From Gammaproteobacteria bacterium (GTDB lineage Bacteria > Pseudomonadota > Gammaproteobacteria > Legionellales > Legionellaceae): a stretch of DNA of 37,953 bases. This document shows positions 26,412 to 34,425 of the stretch, piece after piece. The position numbers were made by a program, and so were the translations under genes. Location: the NCBI GenBank assembly GCA_010030245.1, contig RGPR01000006.1, positions 1 through 37,953 on the forward strand, written 5' to 3'. The notes under the pieces were generated by a model. That model saw only the letters and a list, made by a program, of their open reading frames with translations. It was not told the origin of the DNA and ran no database searches. Numbering within the stretch: position 1 is the stretch's first letter; each line of letters begins with the position of its first letter.

Positions 26412-27689
26412 ATGCGTATTCAAAAGATTATGGCTCGTGAAATTTTAGATTCTAGAGGGCAGCCTACAGTCGAAGCTGATGTCATTTTAGACTCAGGAAC
26501 TATAGGGCGTGCTAGTGTACCATCAGGGGCCTCAACCGGGAAATTCGAAGCTTTAGAAGCACGAGATAAAGATAAAAAACGCTTCAATGGTAAGGGTGTG
26601 TTGCGCGCAGTTGAACATATCAACACAGATTTACAAAAAAGTTTAATTGGTGTTTCCATTGAAAATCAACAAGATATTGATGCGCGAATGATTGCGCTAG
26701 ATGGAACTACTGATAAATCACATTTTGGTGCAAATGCGATTTTAGCCGTCTCGATGGCAGTTGCCCGAGCCCGAGCCAATGCTTTCGGTAAGCCATTGTT
26801 TATGTGCTTAACCGAGAATCAAGTTTATCGCATGCCTGTACCGATGCTTAACATCTTAAATGGTGGCGCCCATGCCAATAATTCATTGGATATTCAGGAA
26901 TTTATGATCATGCCAATTGGGGCGGGTGATTTCAATGAAGCGTTACAAATGAGTTATGGTATTATTCAAATATTAAAGCATTTGCTAGAAAGCAAAGGAT
27001 TATCAACTGCAGTCGGTGATGAAGGTGGCTTCGCGCCAAATTTAGAATCACATGAACAAGCACTTGATTATATTTTAGAAGCTATCCACAGTGTGGGTTT
27101 AACACCAGGCCAAGATATTTATTTGGCACTAGATGTTGCCTCTTCTGAGTGGTTTGATAATGGGGTGTATCATTTACCTAAATCCGGAAAAAGATATAGT
27201 GCAAGTGAATTAATTCATTATTATCAAAAGCTTGTGGCCAATTACCCTATTTTTAGTATTGAAGATGGTTTAGCCGAAACGGATTGGCAGGGGTGGCAAC
27301 AATTGACAGCAGCGCTAGGCAACAGTATTCAATTGGTGGGTGATGATTTATTTGTGACCAATCCAGAACGCTTACAAGAGGGGATTGATTTGGGAGTTGC
27401 CAATGCCATTTTGATTAAGTTGAATCAAATTGGTAGCCTTAGCGAAACTTTAGATACCATGAAATTGGCTAAAAAAAATGATTATCGCGTAGTGGTATCT
27501 CATCGCTCAGGAGAAACATGTGATAGCTTTATTGCTGATTTAGCGGTGGCCACAGGTTGTGGTCAAATTAAAACGGGTTCTTTATCTCGTAGTGATAGGG
27601 TTGAAAAGTATAATCAATTGTTACGCATTACAGAAACCAAGACCATTCCTTATGCCGGAAAAATGTTGATACAATCACTCAAAAAATAG
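26412..27689 (+). CDS. eno: Enolase
   Basis: Converts 2-phosphoglycerate to phosphoenolpyruvate. From ATG 26412 (AAGG 6 bases upstream) it has 425 residues, usual for bacteria. It shows REILDSRGQPTVEADV at 9-24, PSGASTGKFEA, DEGGFAPN with the catalytic Glu region, SIEDGLAE with a metal ligand, LIKLNQIGSLSE with the catalytic Lys, and VVSHRSGET near the C-terminus. ftsB follows after 9 bases, the usual gammaproteobacterial neighbour. The frame is also open from a TTG at 26391, which is less likely. Confidence 0.98.
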   Translation: MRIQKIMAREILDSRGQPTVEADVILDSGTIGRASVPSGASTGKFEALEARDKDKKRFNGKGVLRAVEHINTDLQKSLIGVSIENQQDIDARMIALDGTTDKSHFGANAILAVSMAVARARANAFGKPLFMCLTENQVYRMPVPMLNILNGGAHANNSLDIQEFMIMPIGAGDFNEALQMSYGIIQILKHLLESKGLSTAVGDEGGFAPNLESHEQALDYILEAIHSVGLTPGQDIYLALDVASSEWFDNGVYHLPKSGKRYSASELIHYYQKLVANYPIFSIEDGLAETDWQGWQQLTAALGNSIQLVGDDLFVTNPERLQEGIDLGVANAILIKLNQIGSLSETLDTMKLAKKNDYRVVVSHRSGETCDSFIADLAVATGCGQIKTGSLSRSDRVEKYNQLLRITETKTIPYAGKMLIQSLKK

Positions 27690-27698
27690 GATGAGTTC

Positions 27699-27974
27699 AT
27701 GCGCACACTATGGATTATATTGATTTTCGCCTTGCTTGGCTTACAGTATAAGCTTTGGTTAGGAGATGGTAACTTTCATGAGTGGATGGCTTTAGCCCAG
27801 AAAAATATTGCCCAACAAGACATTAATTCCAAGCTTAAGCAGCGTAATCAAATTTTAAATGCTGACATTGCTGAATTAAAATCAGGCGATCAAGCGCTGG
27901 AAGAAAAAGCACGTCATGATTTAGGGATGATTAAGCCTGATGAGACATACTATAACCTGGTGGATGAATCTTAA
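27699..27974 (+). CDS. ftsB: Cell division protein FtsB
   Basis: Bitopic inner-membrane protein of the FtsQLB divisome complex. In 91 residues there is one N-terminal membrane helix (about 3-20), a coiled coil (about 35-70, with QRNQILNADIAELK) and the conserved end ARHDLGMIKPDETYY. It is co-orientated with eno. In many gammaproteobacteria ispD and ispF follow; here they are absent and the 3' end overlaps a convergent mevalonate kinase gene by 44 bases. Confidence 0.95.
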   Translation: MRTLWIILIFALLGLQYKLWLGDGNFHEWMALAQKNIAQQDINSKLKQRNQILNADIAELKSGDQALEEKARHDLGMIKPDETYYNLVDES

Positions 27975-28806
27975 TCCACTCTTTTGGTAGTGCCAAGGCA
28001 TTGAGGTTAGCAGGGTCCCATAAGCTCAGCATTAAACCGCCACCACCAGATCCTGTTGGTTTAACGGCAAGTGCGCCAAGTTTGAAAAGTTTTTCTTCAA
28101 GAGATCGCATAGAGTTGGTCACCAATCCCCAGTCGTTGAAACAAGCATTTGCTATGAGCATGCCTTGCACCAATTGAGGCAAATTAGGCTTTGAACTTTC
28201 TAAGGCGTTCTTGCACAATATGACACTTTGATGCATGTTTTCATCGATTTGTTGCGCTCGGATTGGTGCTTGATAAAACTGCGCTTTTACTTTGGCAATT
28301 GCATCTTTGGTCTGTCCAATGTCTTGAGAAGGCGATAGAAGAAAGTGTGCTTGCCAAAGAGGTTGTAGTTCTTTGGCATGACCTGCTTGAAATAAAGCAC
28401 CATTGATTGAGCCCGCGCCAATAATATCTAAACCACTACTTTGACCATGAAATTCATGTTCTAATTGTCGTGCATGATTAAATACCATATCAGCGGATTT
28501 GTTTTGATTCAGTAAGCGAGCAATTGCAAGGCACAGGGCGGCAGATGCCCCCATCCCCTGACCAATTGGGATCTTGGAATTTATTTTTAGTCGGCCCTCG
28601 AGCTTACCTCCTGCAAGTGTCCATATGTGTCGAATAGGGTCTTGCATATTGGCATCAGTGATGATTTCTAAGGGCTGAGATAGGTCTTCATATTCAAGTT
28701 CAAGTGGGAAGTTACCAAGAGGGAATACCAATGCTGGATGACCTCTTAACACGGCGTGTTCACCTGCTAATATCCATTTGCCATAGCTTGTTGTTTTATA
28801 CATCAT
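27931..28806 (-). CDS. mvaK: Mevalonate kinase (GHMP kinase)
   Basis: Phosphorylates mevalonate with ATP in the mevalonate route to isoprenoids. The 291 residues carry GHMP motif 1 (ILAGEHAVLRGHPAL, about 12-26), the ATP loop IPIGQGMGASAA (79-90), the catalytic Asp in SSGLDIIGAG (Asp127) and motif 3 KPTGSGGGGLM. GEHAVLRG favours mevalonate kinase over phosphomevalonate kinase, although paralogues are similar. The start overlaps the mvaD stop (ATGA), so they are coupled. The 3' end overlaps ftsB on the other strand. Confidence 0.92.
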   Translation of the reverse strand: MMYKTTSYGKWILAGEHAVLRGHPALVFPLGNFPLELEYEDLSQPLEIITDANMQDPIRHIWTLAGGKLEGRLKINSKIPIGQGMGASAALCLAIARLLNQNKSADMVFNHARQLEHEFHGQSSGLDIIGAGSINGALFQAGHAKELQPLWQAHFLLSPSQDIGQTKDAIAKVKAQFYQAPIRAQQIDENMHQSVILCKNALESSKPNLPQLVQGMLIANACFNDWGLVTNSMRSLEEKLFKLGALAVKPTGSGGGGLMLSLWDPANLNALALPKEWIKIHPPGYSMSHQA

Positions 28807-29756
28807 AAGTAGTCATATTGATTAATGAGTTTTTCTTGAATCAGTTGCTCAAGCAAAGCTTTTTGATCTGGTCGAAAGAGTAAATGAATGTTTGGGCCTG
28901 CATCCATGGTGACAATAGGGCCATCTTGGTGTGTTTCCCAGAAGTCTTCTAGCATCTTAAGTGCCACTTTTGCGTTATCATTGATGTATTGAAACGAAGG
29001 AGTTGAGGTTTCAAATAAATGATGCATGTCCATAAACTCTTCCCAACAAAGGGTTTTTATTTTCAGCCAATCTTGGTTTTTCATGGCGATAATAAGATCT
29101 TTGAGTCGCTCTCTTGCTCTGCCAGGACGATATAAAAATTCTGGACTTGATTGAATGGCAAGATGGGCCGTTTTTGAGGAAACAATTTTTTCTTCATCAC
29201 TGATGATGATCACATGATGAATTAAATTTGGATAAGGTAGCTCAATTGCCGCAACATGTTGCTCATCCCATAGCGCCCAAGGGCTATAGAAGGAACGGCA
29301 AGATGAACCAGAGCCTAGTCGGCTCCAGCTCGCAAGAGTGTCAGTGTCAGGTAGTGTTTGTTGGCAAAGCTCACTTAAGGCGTTGGCAGCGCATTTGGTG
29401 AGTGCAGCAAAGCTTGAGGCTGAGCTTGCAAGGCCACTAGCTAAAGGAAAATTATTGGCTGAACGCACAATAAAATGCCCTTCATAGTTAAAAAAATCTT
29501 TGATCAATGACAAGTGGTTTAGAAAACGCTTTTGGCTGGCATCACTTAAGCTAAAGGATTTAAAGCCTGGAATGAGCAATGGCTCCCAGCAGTCTTGATG
29601 TCCTGGATAATGCTCTAGTTCTACATATGATAACAGTGCTGGCAAGGTATAAGATAAGGATGGATTGGTGGGTAGATTTTGATGGTAATCTGTTTTACCC
29701 ATGTATTTAATGAGCGCAATATTTGATGGGGCTTGTGCAAACCATAGCTTTTTCAT
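28803..29756 (-). CDS. mvaD: Diphosphomevalonate decarboxylase
   Basis: ATP-dependent decarboxylation of mevalonate 5-diphosphate to isopentenyl diphosphate. The 317 residues show APSNIALIKYMGK at 9-21, the phosphate loop SGLASSASSFAALT, SRLGSGSSCRS, and the catalytic Asp in VTMDAGPNIHLLF, all diagnostic. A strong GGAGG lies 5 bases before the ATG. It sits between queE and mevalonate kinase in the operon pal-cpoB-queE-mvaD-mvaK. Confidence 0.97.
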   Translation of the reverse strand: MKKLWFAQAPSNIALIKYMGKTDYHQNLPTNPSLSYTLPALLSYVELEHYPGHQDCWEPLLIPGFKSFSLSDASQKRFLNHLSLIKDFFNYEGHFIVRSANNFPLASGLASSASSFAALTKCAANALSELCQQTLPDTDTLASWSRLGSGSSCRSFYSPWALWDEQHVAAIELPYPNLIHHVIIISDEEKIVSSKTAHLAIQSSPEFLYRPGRARERLKDLIIAMKNQDWLKIKTLCWEEFMDMHHLFETSTPSFQYINDNAKVALKMLEDFWETHQDGPIVTMDAGPNIHLLFRPDQKALLEQLIQEKLINQYDYL

Positions 29757-29779
29757 AAAGGCCTCCAGATGCCATGTTT

Positions 29780-30421
29780 TTATTTGCCTTGGCTATCTTG
29801 CCAAAGTAGTTTATGCAGTTGAATTTGTAGGCGAACATCAAGTCCATCTTTTAAAATTGATTCAGCTAACCATAGAGGTTCCACTTGCGCAAAACTTGGT
29901 GAAAACAAAAGTTCAACACCTCGGGGAATGTGGTAGCTTGTTAAAATTTGTTTAGACCATTCATAATCTTTTTCACTGCAAATGACAAATTTAATCTGAT
30001 CTTTAGGTTTTAGATATGAAATATTGTCATAAATATTTTTGGATTCCTCTAGGGAGTCAGGTGTTTTTAAATCCATGACAATCATCGTGCGAGGGTCAAC
30101 ATCTTGGATGTCAATAGCACCACTTGTTTCTAAAGAAACAGTATAACCGGCATCAGCGAGGAAACTTAAAAAAGGAAAACAAGCCTTTTGAGCAAGTGGT
30201 TCGCCGCCCGTTACACAGACGCGTTTACAAGGGTAAGTTTTAATTAAGGTTAGAATATCTTCAAAAGAATGTTTGTTGCCGCCTTTGAAGGCGTAAGCGG
30301 TGTCACAATACCCACAACGCAGGGGGCAGCCTGTTAGGCGGACAAAAATCGTAGGTAAGCCGCTTAATGTCGATTCTCCTTGCAGAGAAAAAAATATTTC
30401 AGTTAAACGTAGTGCTATCAT
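29780..30421 (-). CDS. queE: 7-carboxy-7-deazaguanine synthase, radical SAM
   Basis: Radical-SAM enzyme forming the deazapurine ring of queuosine precursors. The 213 residues have the QueE-type cluster motif C-x3-C-x2-C (CPLRCGYC at about 32-39), preceded by EIFFSLQGEST, then VTGGEPLAQ for SAM binding and SLETSGAID. The start overlaps the cpoB stop (ATGA). mvaD follows after 23 bases. It pairs functionally with queF in the window. Confidence 0.96.
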   Translation of the reverse strand: MIALRLTEIFFSLQGESTLSGLPTIFVRLTGCPLRCGYCDTAYAFKGGNKHSFEDILTLIKTYPCKRVCVTGGEPLAQKACFPFLSFLADAGYTVSLETSGAIDIQDVDPRTMIVMDLKTPDSLEESKNIYDNISYLKPKDQIKFVICSEKDYEWSKQILTSYHIPRGVELLFSPSFAQVEPLWLAESILKDGLDVRLQIQLHKLLWQDSQGK

Positions 30422-31242
30422 AATATTTTGAGTTGATTGCTAGCCAATTGTGCGGTATCAGAATCTGGATATCTTTGCAGCACCTCTTGGAATTTCGCTT
30501 TCGCTTGGGTTTTATCGCCATTGGCAAGATGGGTGACACCTAATTTGTAAAGGGATGCTGCCGCTTTATTAGAATCAGGGAAATTATTGACCACATTTTC
30601 AAAATGGGCTATTGCTCTGGCATAATCTTTCTGTTGTAAGAACAACTCACCTAACCAATATTCGGCATTCGCTGCATAAGGGCTTTTGGGATATTGGTGG
30701 ATAAATTCTTGTAATGCCAGTGTTGCTTTGGCATATTGTTTCTTTTCTACAAAGCTATAGGCGGCCATATAACTAATTTGTTCATCAGCTGGATTTTGAG
30801 GCGTGGTATGGCTGATGACAGGCTCTTGGTTTGTGCTTGCTAGCTCATTTTTTACTTTGGCTGATTGCGGCTGACTGCTTAATGCGGCAACTCGGGCATC
30901 AAGATCTTTATATAACGTTAATTGTTGGTCTTTTAAGGTTTGAATGAGTTGGTTTTGTGAATCAAGTTGACCTCTTAATTCTTGAACAGATTGTTGTAAA
31001 TCTTGAATTTGCTTAAGTAGTTTGGAGATTTCTTGTTGACTATTGCTGCTTGGACTATTGGCCTGAGCAGGGCCATCGAAATAACTATTATTATCATCAT
31101 CATGAGCCAGGGGTTTGAGATTATCTGGCTCCGATGAATAATTGGCAACATTTTCACTTGCATCCTCTACAGGCGCTTGAGTATATGCAAAGTTTGCAAA
31201 TAAAAAGCTAAATCCAAGTAAAAATAGTTGCATTTTTTTCAT
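30418..31242 (-). CDS. cpoB: Tol-Pal associated periplasmic protein CpoB (YbgF)
   Basis: Periplasmic protein that coordinates Tol-Pal constriction with peptidoglycan synthesis in E. coli. The 274 residues begin with a signal peptide (MKKMQLFLLGFSFLFANFAYTQA), then a low-complexity linker, a coiled coil (about 70-115, rich in Gln and Leu) that trimerises in E. coli, a second linker, and three TPR repeats from about residue 155 (AYSFVEKKQYAKA, AEYWLGELFLQQKDYARA, SLYKLGVTHLANGDKTQA). It overlaps the pal stop by one base (TAATG) and queE by four. Confidence 0.94.
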   Translation of the reverse strand: MKKMQLFLLGFSFLFANFAYTQAPVEDASENVANYSSEPDNLKPLAHDDDNNSYFDGPAQANSPSSNSQQEISKLLKQIQDLQQSVQELRGQLDSQNQLIQTLKDQQLTLYKDLDARVAALSSQPQSAKVKNELASTNQEPVISHTTPQNPADEQISYMAAYSFVEKKQYAKATLALQEFIHQYPKSPYAANAEYWLGELFLQQKDYARAIAHFENVVNNFPDSNKAAASLYKLGVTHLANGDKTQAKAKFQEVLQRYPDSDTAQLASNQLKIL

Positions 31243-31760
31243 TATTGAGTGGCCTCAAAAGTTAATTCTACACGACGATTTTGCATATGAGATGCTTCAT
31301 CATGACCTAAATTAGCAGGTCGTTCTTTACCATAGCTTACCACACGCATTTGATTAGCGGAAACACCCATCATGCGTAAAGCTTGGCTTGCTGTGTTCGC
31401 ACGGCGTTCACCTAAAGCAATGTTGTATTCTCTGCTACCACGTTCGTCAGTATGTCCGGCAATCATAATATGCGCACCAGGATGATTTTTTAGGTAATTA
31501 CCTTGGGCTTCTAATGAAGGCATGTATTTATCATTGAGGTTACTATCGTCATAAGCAAATAAATAAATTTGATTATGTGGCGCTTGAGTGGTGTACATTT
31601 CACCTGGTTCTTGACCAGCAAAATGCTCCATGCCGCCTAAGCCTTGTGCATTAAGTCCGCCATTTTGACCATCAGCCAAATGAGGTGATTTTGCACAAGC
31701 AACCAATAATAATGTGCCAGCTGCTAAAGCAGGCAATTTCGCAGATTTAAACCATTGCAT
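31242..31760 (-). CDS. pal: Peptidoglycan-associated lipoprotein Pal
   Basis: Outer-membrane lipoprotein anchoring the membrane to peptidoglycan. The 172 residues have a lipoprotein signal with lipobox LVAC (Cys22) and a C-terminal OmpA-like domain: IAGHTDERGSREYN, LGERRANTASQALR and SYGKERPA, ending NRRVELTF. A strong AAGGAG precedes the ATG. tolB, normally just upstream, is absent; an IS30 relic lies there instead, so a local promoter in 31761-31908 is probable. Confidence 0.97.
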   Translation of the reverse strand: MQWFKSAKLPALAAGTLLLVACAKSPHLADGQNGGLNAQGLGGMEHFAGQEPGEMYTTQAPHNQIYLFAYDDSNLNDKYMPSLEAQGNYLKNHPGAHIMIAGHTDERGSREYNIALGERRANTASQALRMMGVSANQMRVVSYGKERPANLGHDEASHMQNRRVELTFEATQ

Positions 31761-31908
31761 TTTTATGCTCCTTGATTATTATTTTAAACTTAATTTATGG
31801 ATATAAATAGTTTGCGTAATTGTATAGATTTTCACCCCAAATTGCTATCATTTATGAAAAAAAATGAAATCCTATTTGAAGGCGAAGTAAAGCGAAATAA
31901 GTCGCCCA

Positions 31909-32404
31909 TTCAAGTGCGAAATGCATTTGAAAAAAGACATGAACATACCATAGAGTGAGTCACATAATATTTGATATTCTTAAGGTGCGAACCAATAAGG
32001 AATATTCATGCCCAAAGGCTTTCATCATGAGACTCAAAAGCTATGTGCTAAAAGCAATAGCAACGCCTCAGAATAAAATTGCGGAGATAATTGGTGTTCA
32101 GCCATCATCTGTTTGTCGGGAGCTGAAACGTCATATAGGTCAACGTGGATATCGCTTTAAACAAGCGGATGAAATGTCGGGTGAGATGAATTCAGAACTG
32201 ATAGCCCTTATTGAAGGTCACTTCATTTCACATGAATCAATTTATCGATATATTTGTGAAGATAAGAAAAGCGGAGGTGATTTATACAAAAAACTTCGAC
32301 GAAAAGGCAAAAAATACAACAAGCGCGTCTCGAGTAAAGTAGGCAGGGGCTGTATTCCTAGAGTAATAGTCCTAATCACAGCAATGCCTTCCTTGTGCGT
32401 TTAA
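31909..32404 (+). mobile_element. IS30-family relic, copy B
   Basis: Broken IS30-family element without its catalytic C-terminus. ATG 32008 with AAGGA starts MPKGFHHETQK, then the reading shifts to the frame giving YVLKAIATPQNKIAEIIGVQ, PSSVCRELKRHIGQRGYRF (the HTH region) and, after a missing segment, GHFISHESIYRYI and GGDLYKKLRRKGKKYNKR. The same early frameshift is present in copy A. Sequence identity to copy A is very high over the first 175 bases. It lies directly upstream of pal on the opposite strand. Confidence 0.88.
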
Positions 32405-32428
32405 TTATTATTGCCGATCATCAGATTT

Positions 32429-32708
32429 TTAGATTGCTTGACAATGCGTAACTTCTATTGCATTTGAAATCAAGCGCTCTAAGGGTTCAAATGTAAGCAC
32501 TAGATCATAGAGCTTGGTCATGCATTGTTGCAGGGGCTTTTTCTCGCTCAATTTGTGTTTTAAAAAAAATGTCTTGGAAGTATTTGGCAAAATGATTTTT
32601 GACCATAAAACTTGGGCTGGCATTAAATTGAGTAACATTATTGTCAGCATGATGCTTCTCTAGCCAATGGGCACCTCTTTTCAGGCGAGCAATTCGGACA
32701 TGGGGTGA
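32429..32708 (-). pseudogene. Possible decayed coding sequence
   Basis: On the minus strand a stretch without start (from 32708) reads VRIARLKRGAHWLEKHHADN and on to APATMHDQAL, then a stop. A neighbouring frame continues with YDLVLTFEPLERLISNAIEV to 32429. The composition looks protein-like and a single frameshift would join the parts, but I do not recognise the family. It may be chance. Confidence 0.3.
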
Positions 32709-32716
32709 TTAAAAAT

Positions 32717-32770
32717 CATCATGAAATATTTTAGAGCAAAAGCATGAGAAAATAAAAATATTTCATGATG
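32717..32770. repeat. Perfect 16-bp inverted repeat with 22-base loop
   Basis: CATCATGAAATATTTT (32717-32732) and its exact reverse complement (32755-32770) flank 22 bases. It lies 43 bases after the stop of the auxiliary lipoprotein gene. It has no T-run on either strand, so it may be an mRNA-end stabilising hairpin or the ends of a tiny mobile element. Confidence 0.7.
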
Positions 32771-32812
32771 GGCTGCGATGTATCGAAAAACCGTTGCTAT
32801 AGCAGCAGTAAC

Positions 32813-33409
32813 TTAGGTTTTGTTTGCGCCTACGAAATGTACAACATCTGCTGTATAGCGTTTCACGGCCTGATTTGTTGCCAAAACACCACCATACGGT
32901 GTATCACTTGGGCATGGTATTTTATAGTGGAAGATTTTTGAGGTAATCACTCGATTTTTCTTACTGTCATTAAGAACCACTTTCATAACCAAATGCACCT
33001 GACTTGGTTTTGTGGTGAAGTTTTGTTGAAGCATTAGTAATTGACTATCAAGGCGATAGTCGGTTTTGTCACTATATATTCCAGAAGAAACCGCCTTAAA
33101 ATAGCCGCTCATTTGTAAACTTTCAGTGACTAAGGGATGGATCATTTTAGCTGGAGGCCCAAGCCATGCATGGTGGGCAAATGATTTAACCTCAAAAGCT
33201 TGGGTAGTATAGTTCATTTTATTGCCATCATAACCACGTAGTGCTTCAGGTGGAGAAACAAAAAGAGAGTGTTCTTGACTTTGTTTTTGACAAACCTTTT
33301 GGCTAAATTGAGTGAGCTGATATTGCTCAGTAACGGGCAATTTTATCGCGCTACAAGACGCCAAGAGCCAAGTGCTAACAAGGGGTAAAAGAATTTTATA
33401 AATGCGCAT
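32813..33409 (-). CDS. ABC-type transport auxiliary lipoprotein (PqiC-like)
   Basis: Predicted outer-membrane lipoprotein of 198 residues that works with an MCE transporter. The lipobox LASC gives Cys19. The mature part has the general pattern of the ABC-type transport auxiliary lipoprotein family (YQLTQFSQKVC start, middle strand YRLDSQLLMLQQNF, and a C-terminal helix). Family assignment rests mainly on its place, 3 bases after the MCE-protein gene. It would replace MlaC or MlaA functions of E. coli. Confidence in being a lipoprotein is high, in the exact family moderate. Confidence 0.8.
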   Translation of the reverse strand: MRIYKILLPLVSTWLLASCSAIKLPVTEQYQLTQFSQKVCQKQSQEHSLFVSPPEALRGYDGNKMNYTTQAFEVKSFAHHAWLGPPAKMIHPLVTESLQMSGYFKAVSSGIYSDKTDYRLDSQLLMLQQNFTTKPSQVHLVMKVVLNDSKKNRVITSKIFHYKIPCPSDTPYGGVLATNQAVKRYTADVVHFVGANKT

Positions 33410-33412
33410 CGC

Positions 33413-34273
33413 TTACTCTCCTGGACCAGCAGGGTCTGGTGATTTGCCACGTATAATAATGGCGGGATTTTGTTCAATATCATTAGCAATATCTTCCATG
33501 GTCGCTGCAATCTGGTTTAAACGATTAATTAAATCAACCGCAGGCGGGATTGCTTGCTGATTAAATTTATCAATCGTAAACCGAGTGGCTTTCATTACCG
33601 TGCTGACATTACGTCCAGCATTGGCCACATCATTGCTCATGATAGAGACTTCATTAACGGCTTGCAAAAGTTCTTTTGAAATTTTCGGCATATCTTTGAG
33701 CAATTGATTCACGTTTTGATTGTTTTCATCAATAATGTGGGTGACATTTTTTAAGTTTGACAAAATAGCCGCAATATTTTTGGCGTTGTGCTCGCTGAAA
33801 ATGCTCTCAATTTGCTGAGAAATGGTGTCGAAGTTTTTTTCAATTCTATAAAAAAATGAATCATGATAAGGGATTTCTGGAATGGGATGAGCAGGAGTTG
33901 AGCTTAATAGCTTATGGTTTTTGCCGTCCTCTGATAAATTCAAGTAAGAAGCACCGGTAATACCTTGAGCCATCATGGTGGCGAAAGTACTTTTTGTAAT
34001 AGGTGTTCCTTGGGCAATTTTTAGTAAAATACGAACTTTACCGGGTTGATCAGGGCTTAAAGAAACGCTATCTACCGAACCAATTTTAACGCCATTAAAT
34101 TTCACCAAGGCTTCTTCAGCTAGGCCTGACACCGATTCCTTGGTATAGACGACATAATGTTGATAGGCAGTTTTATCAAAGCCAAAGGATAGCCATATTG
34201 CCCCGGCACATAGTGCAATTAAAAGTATAATGACACTGAAGCCAACAAGGGTATAGTTGGTTTTAGCTTCCAC
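33413..34273 (-). CDS. MCE-domain lipid-transport protein (MlaD-like)
   Basis: Inner-membrane-anchored periplasmic protein binding lipids, partner of the MlaE/MlaF-like proteins. One N-terminal membrane helix (about residues 9-30) precedes the MCE domain (about 38-115: YTKESVSGLAEEALVKFNGV, KIGSVDSVSLSP, and GITGASYLNL). A long helical region with methyl-accepting-like heptads follows to residue 270. The GTG at 34273 is chosen as start because AAGGAG lies 6 bases upstream, rather than the TTG one codon earlier. The operon partners mlaF and mlaE are separated from it by the GH1 gene. Confidence 0.92.
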   Translation of the reverse strand: MEAKTNYTLVGFSVIILLIALCAGAIWLSFGFDKTAYQHYVVYTKESVSGLAEEALVKFNGVKIGSVDSVSLSPDQPGKVRILLKIAQGTPITKSTFATMMAQGITGASYLNLSEDGKNHKLLSSTPAHPIPEIPYHDSFFYRIEKNFDTISQQIESIFSEHNAKNIAAILSNLKNVTHIIDENNQNVNQLLKDMPKISKELLQAVNEVSIMSNDVANAGRNVSTVMKATRFTIDKFNQQAIPPAVDLINRLNQIAATMEDIANDIEQNPAIIIRGKSPDPAGPGE

Positions 34274-34425
34274 CAAAAGCTCCTTGGAGATAACTGAATG
34301 AATAAGGTTGCATCTATTGTAACAAAACTATTAGCGTAGTACAGCCTTAGTTTTTTTGGGCAATTTTTAAGCAGGAACGGATATTTTCGTCTAGACTAAA
34401 GATATTAAAATGATGGAGAAGTTGT

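Noticed and set aside
32785-32812. Intrinsic terminator just after the auxiliary lipoprotein gene
   Set aside because: There is a T5 run on the minus strand, but the preceding GCTATAGC core cannot form a convincing stem with a loop.
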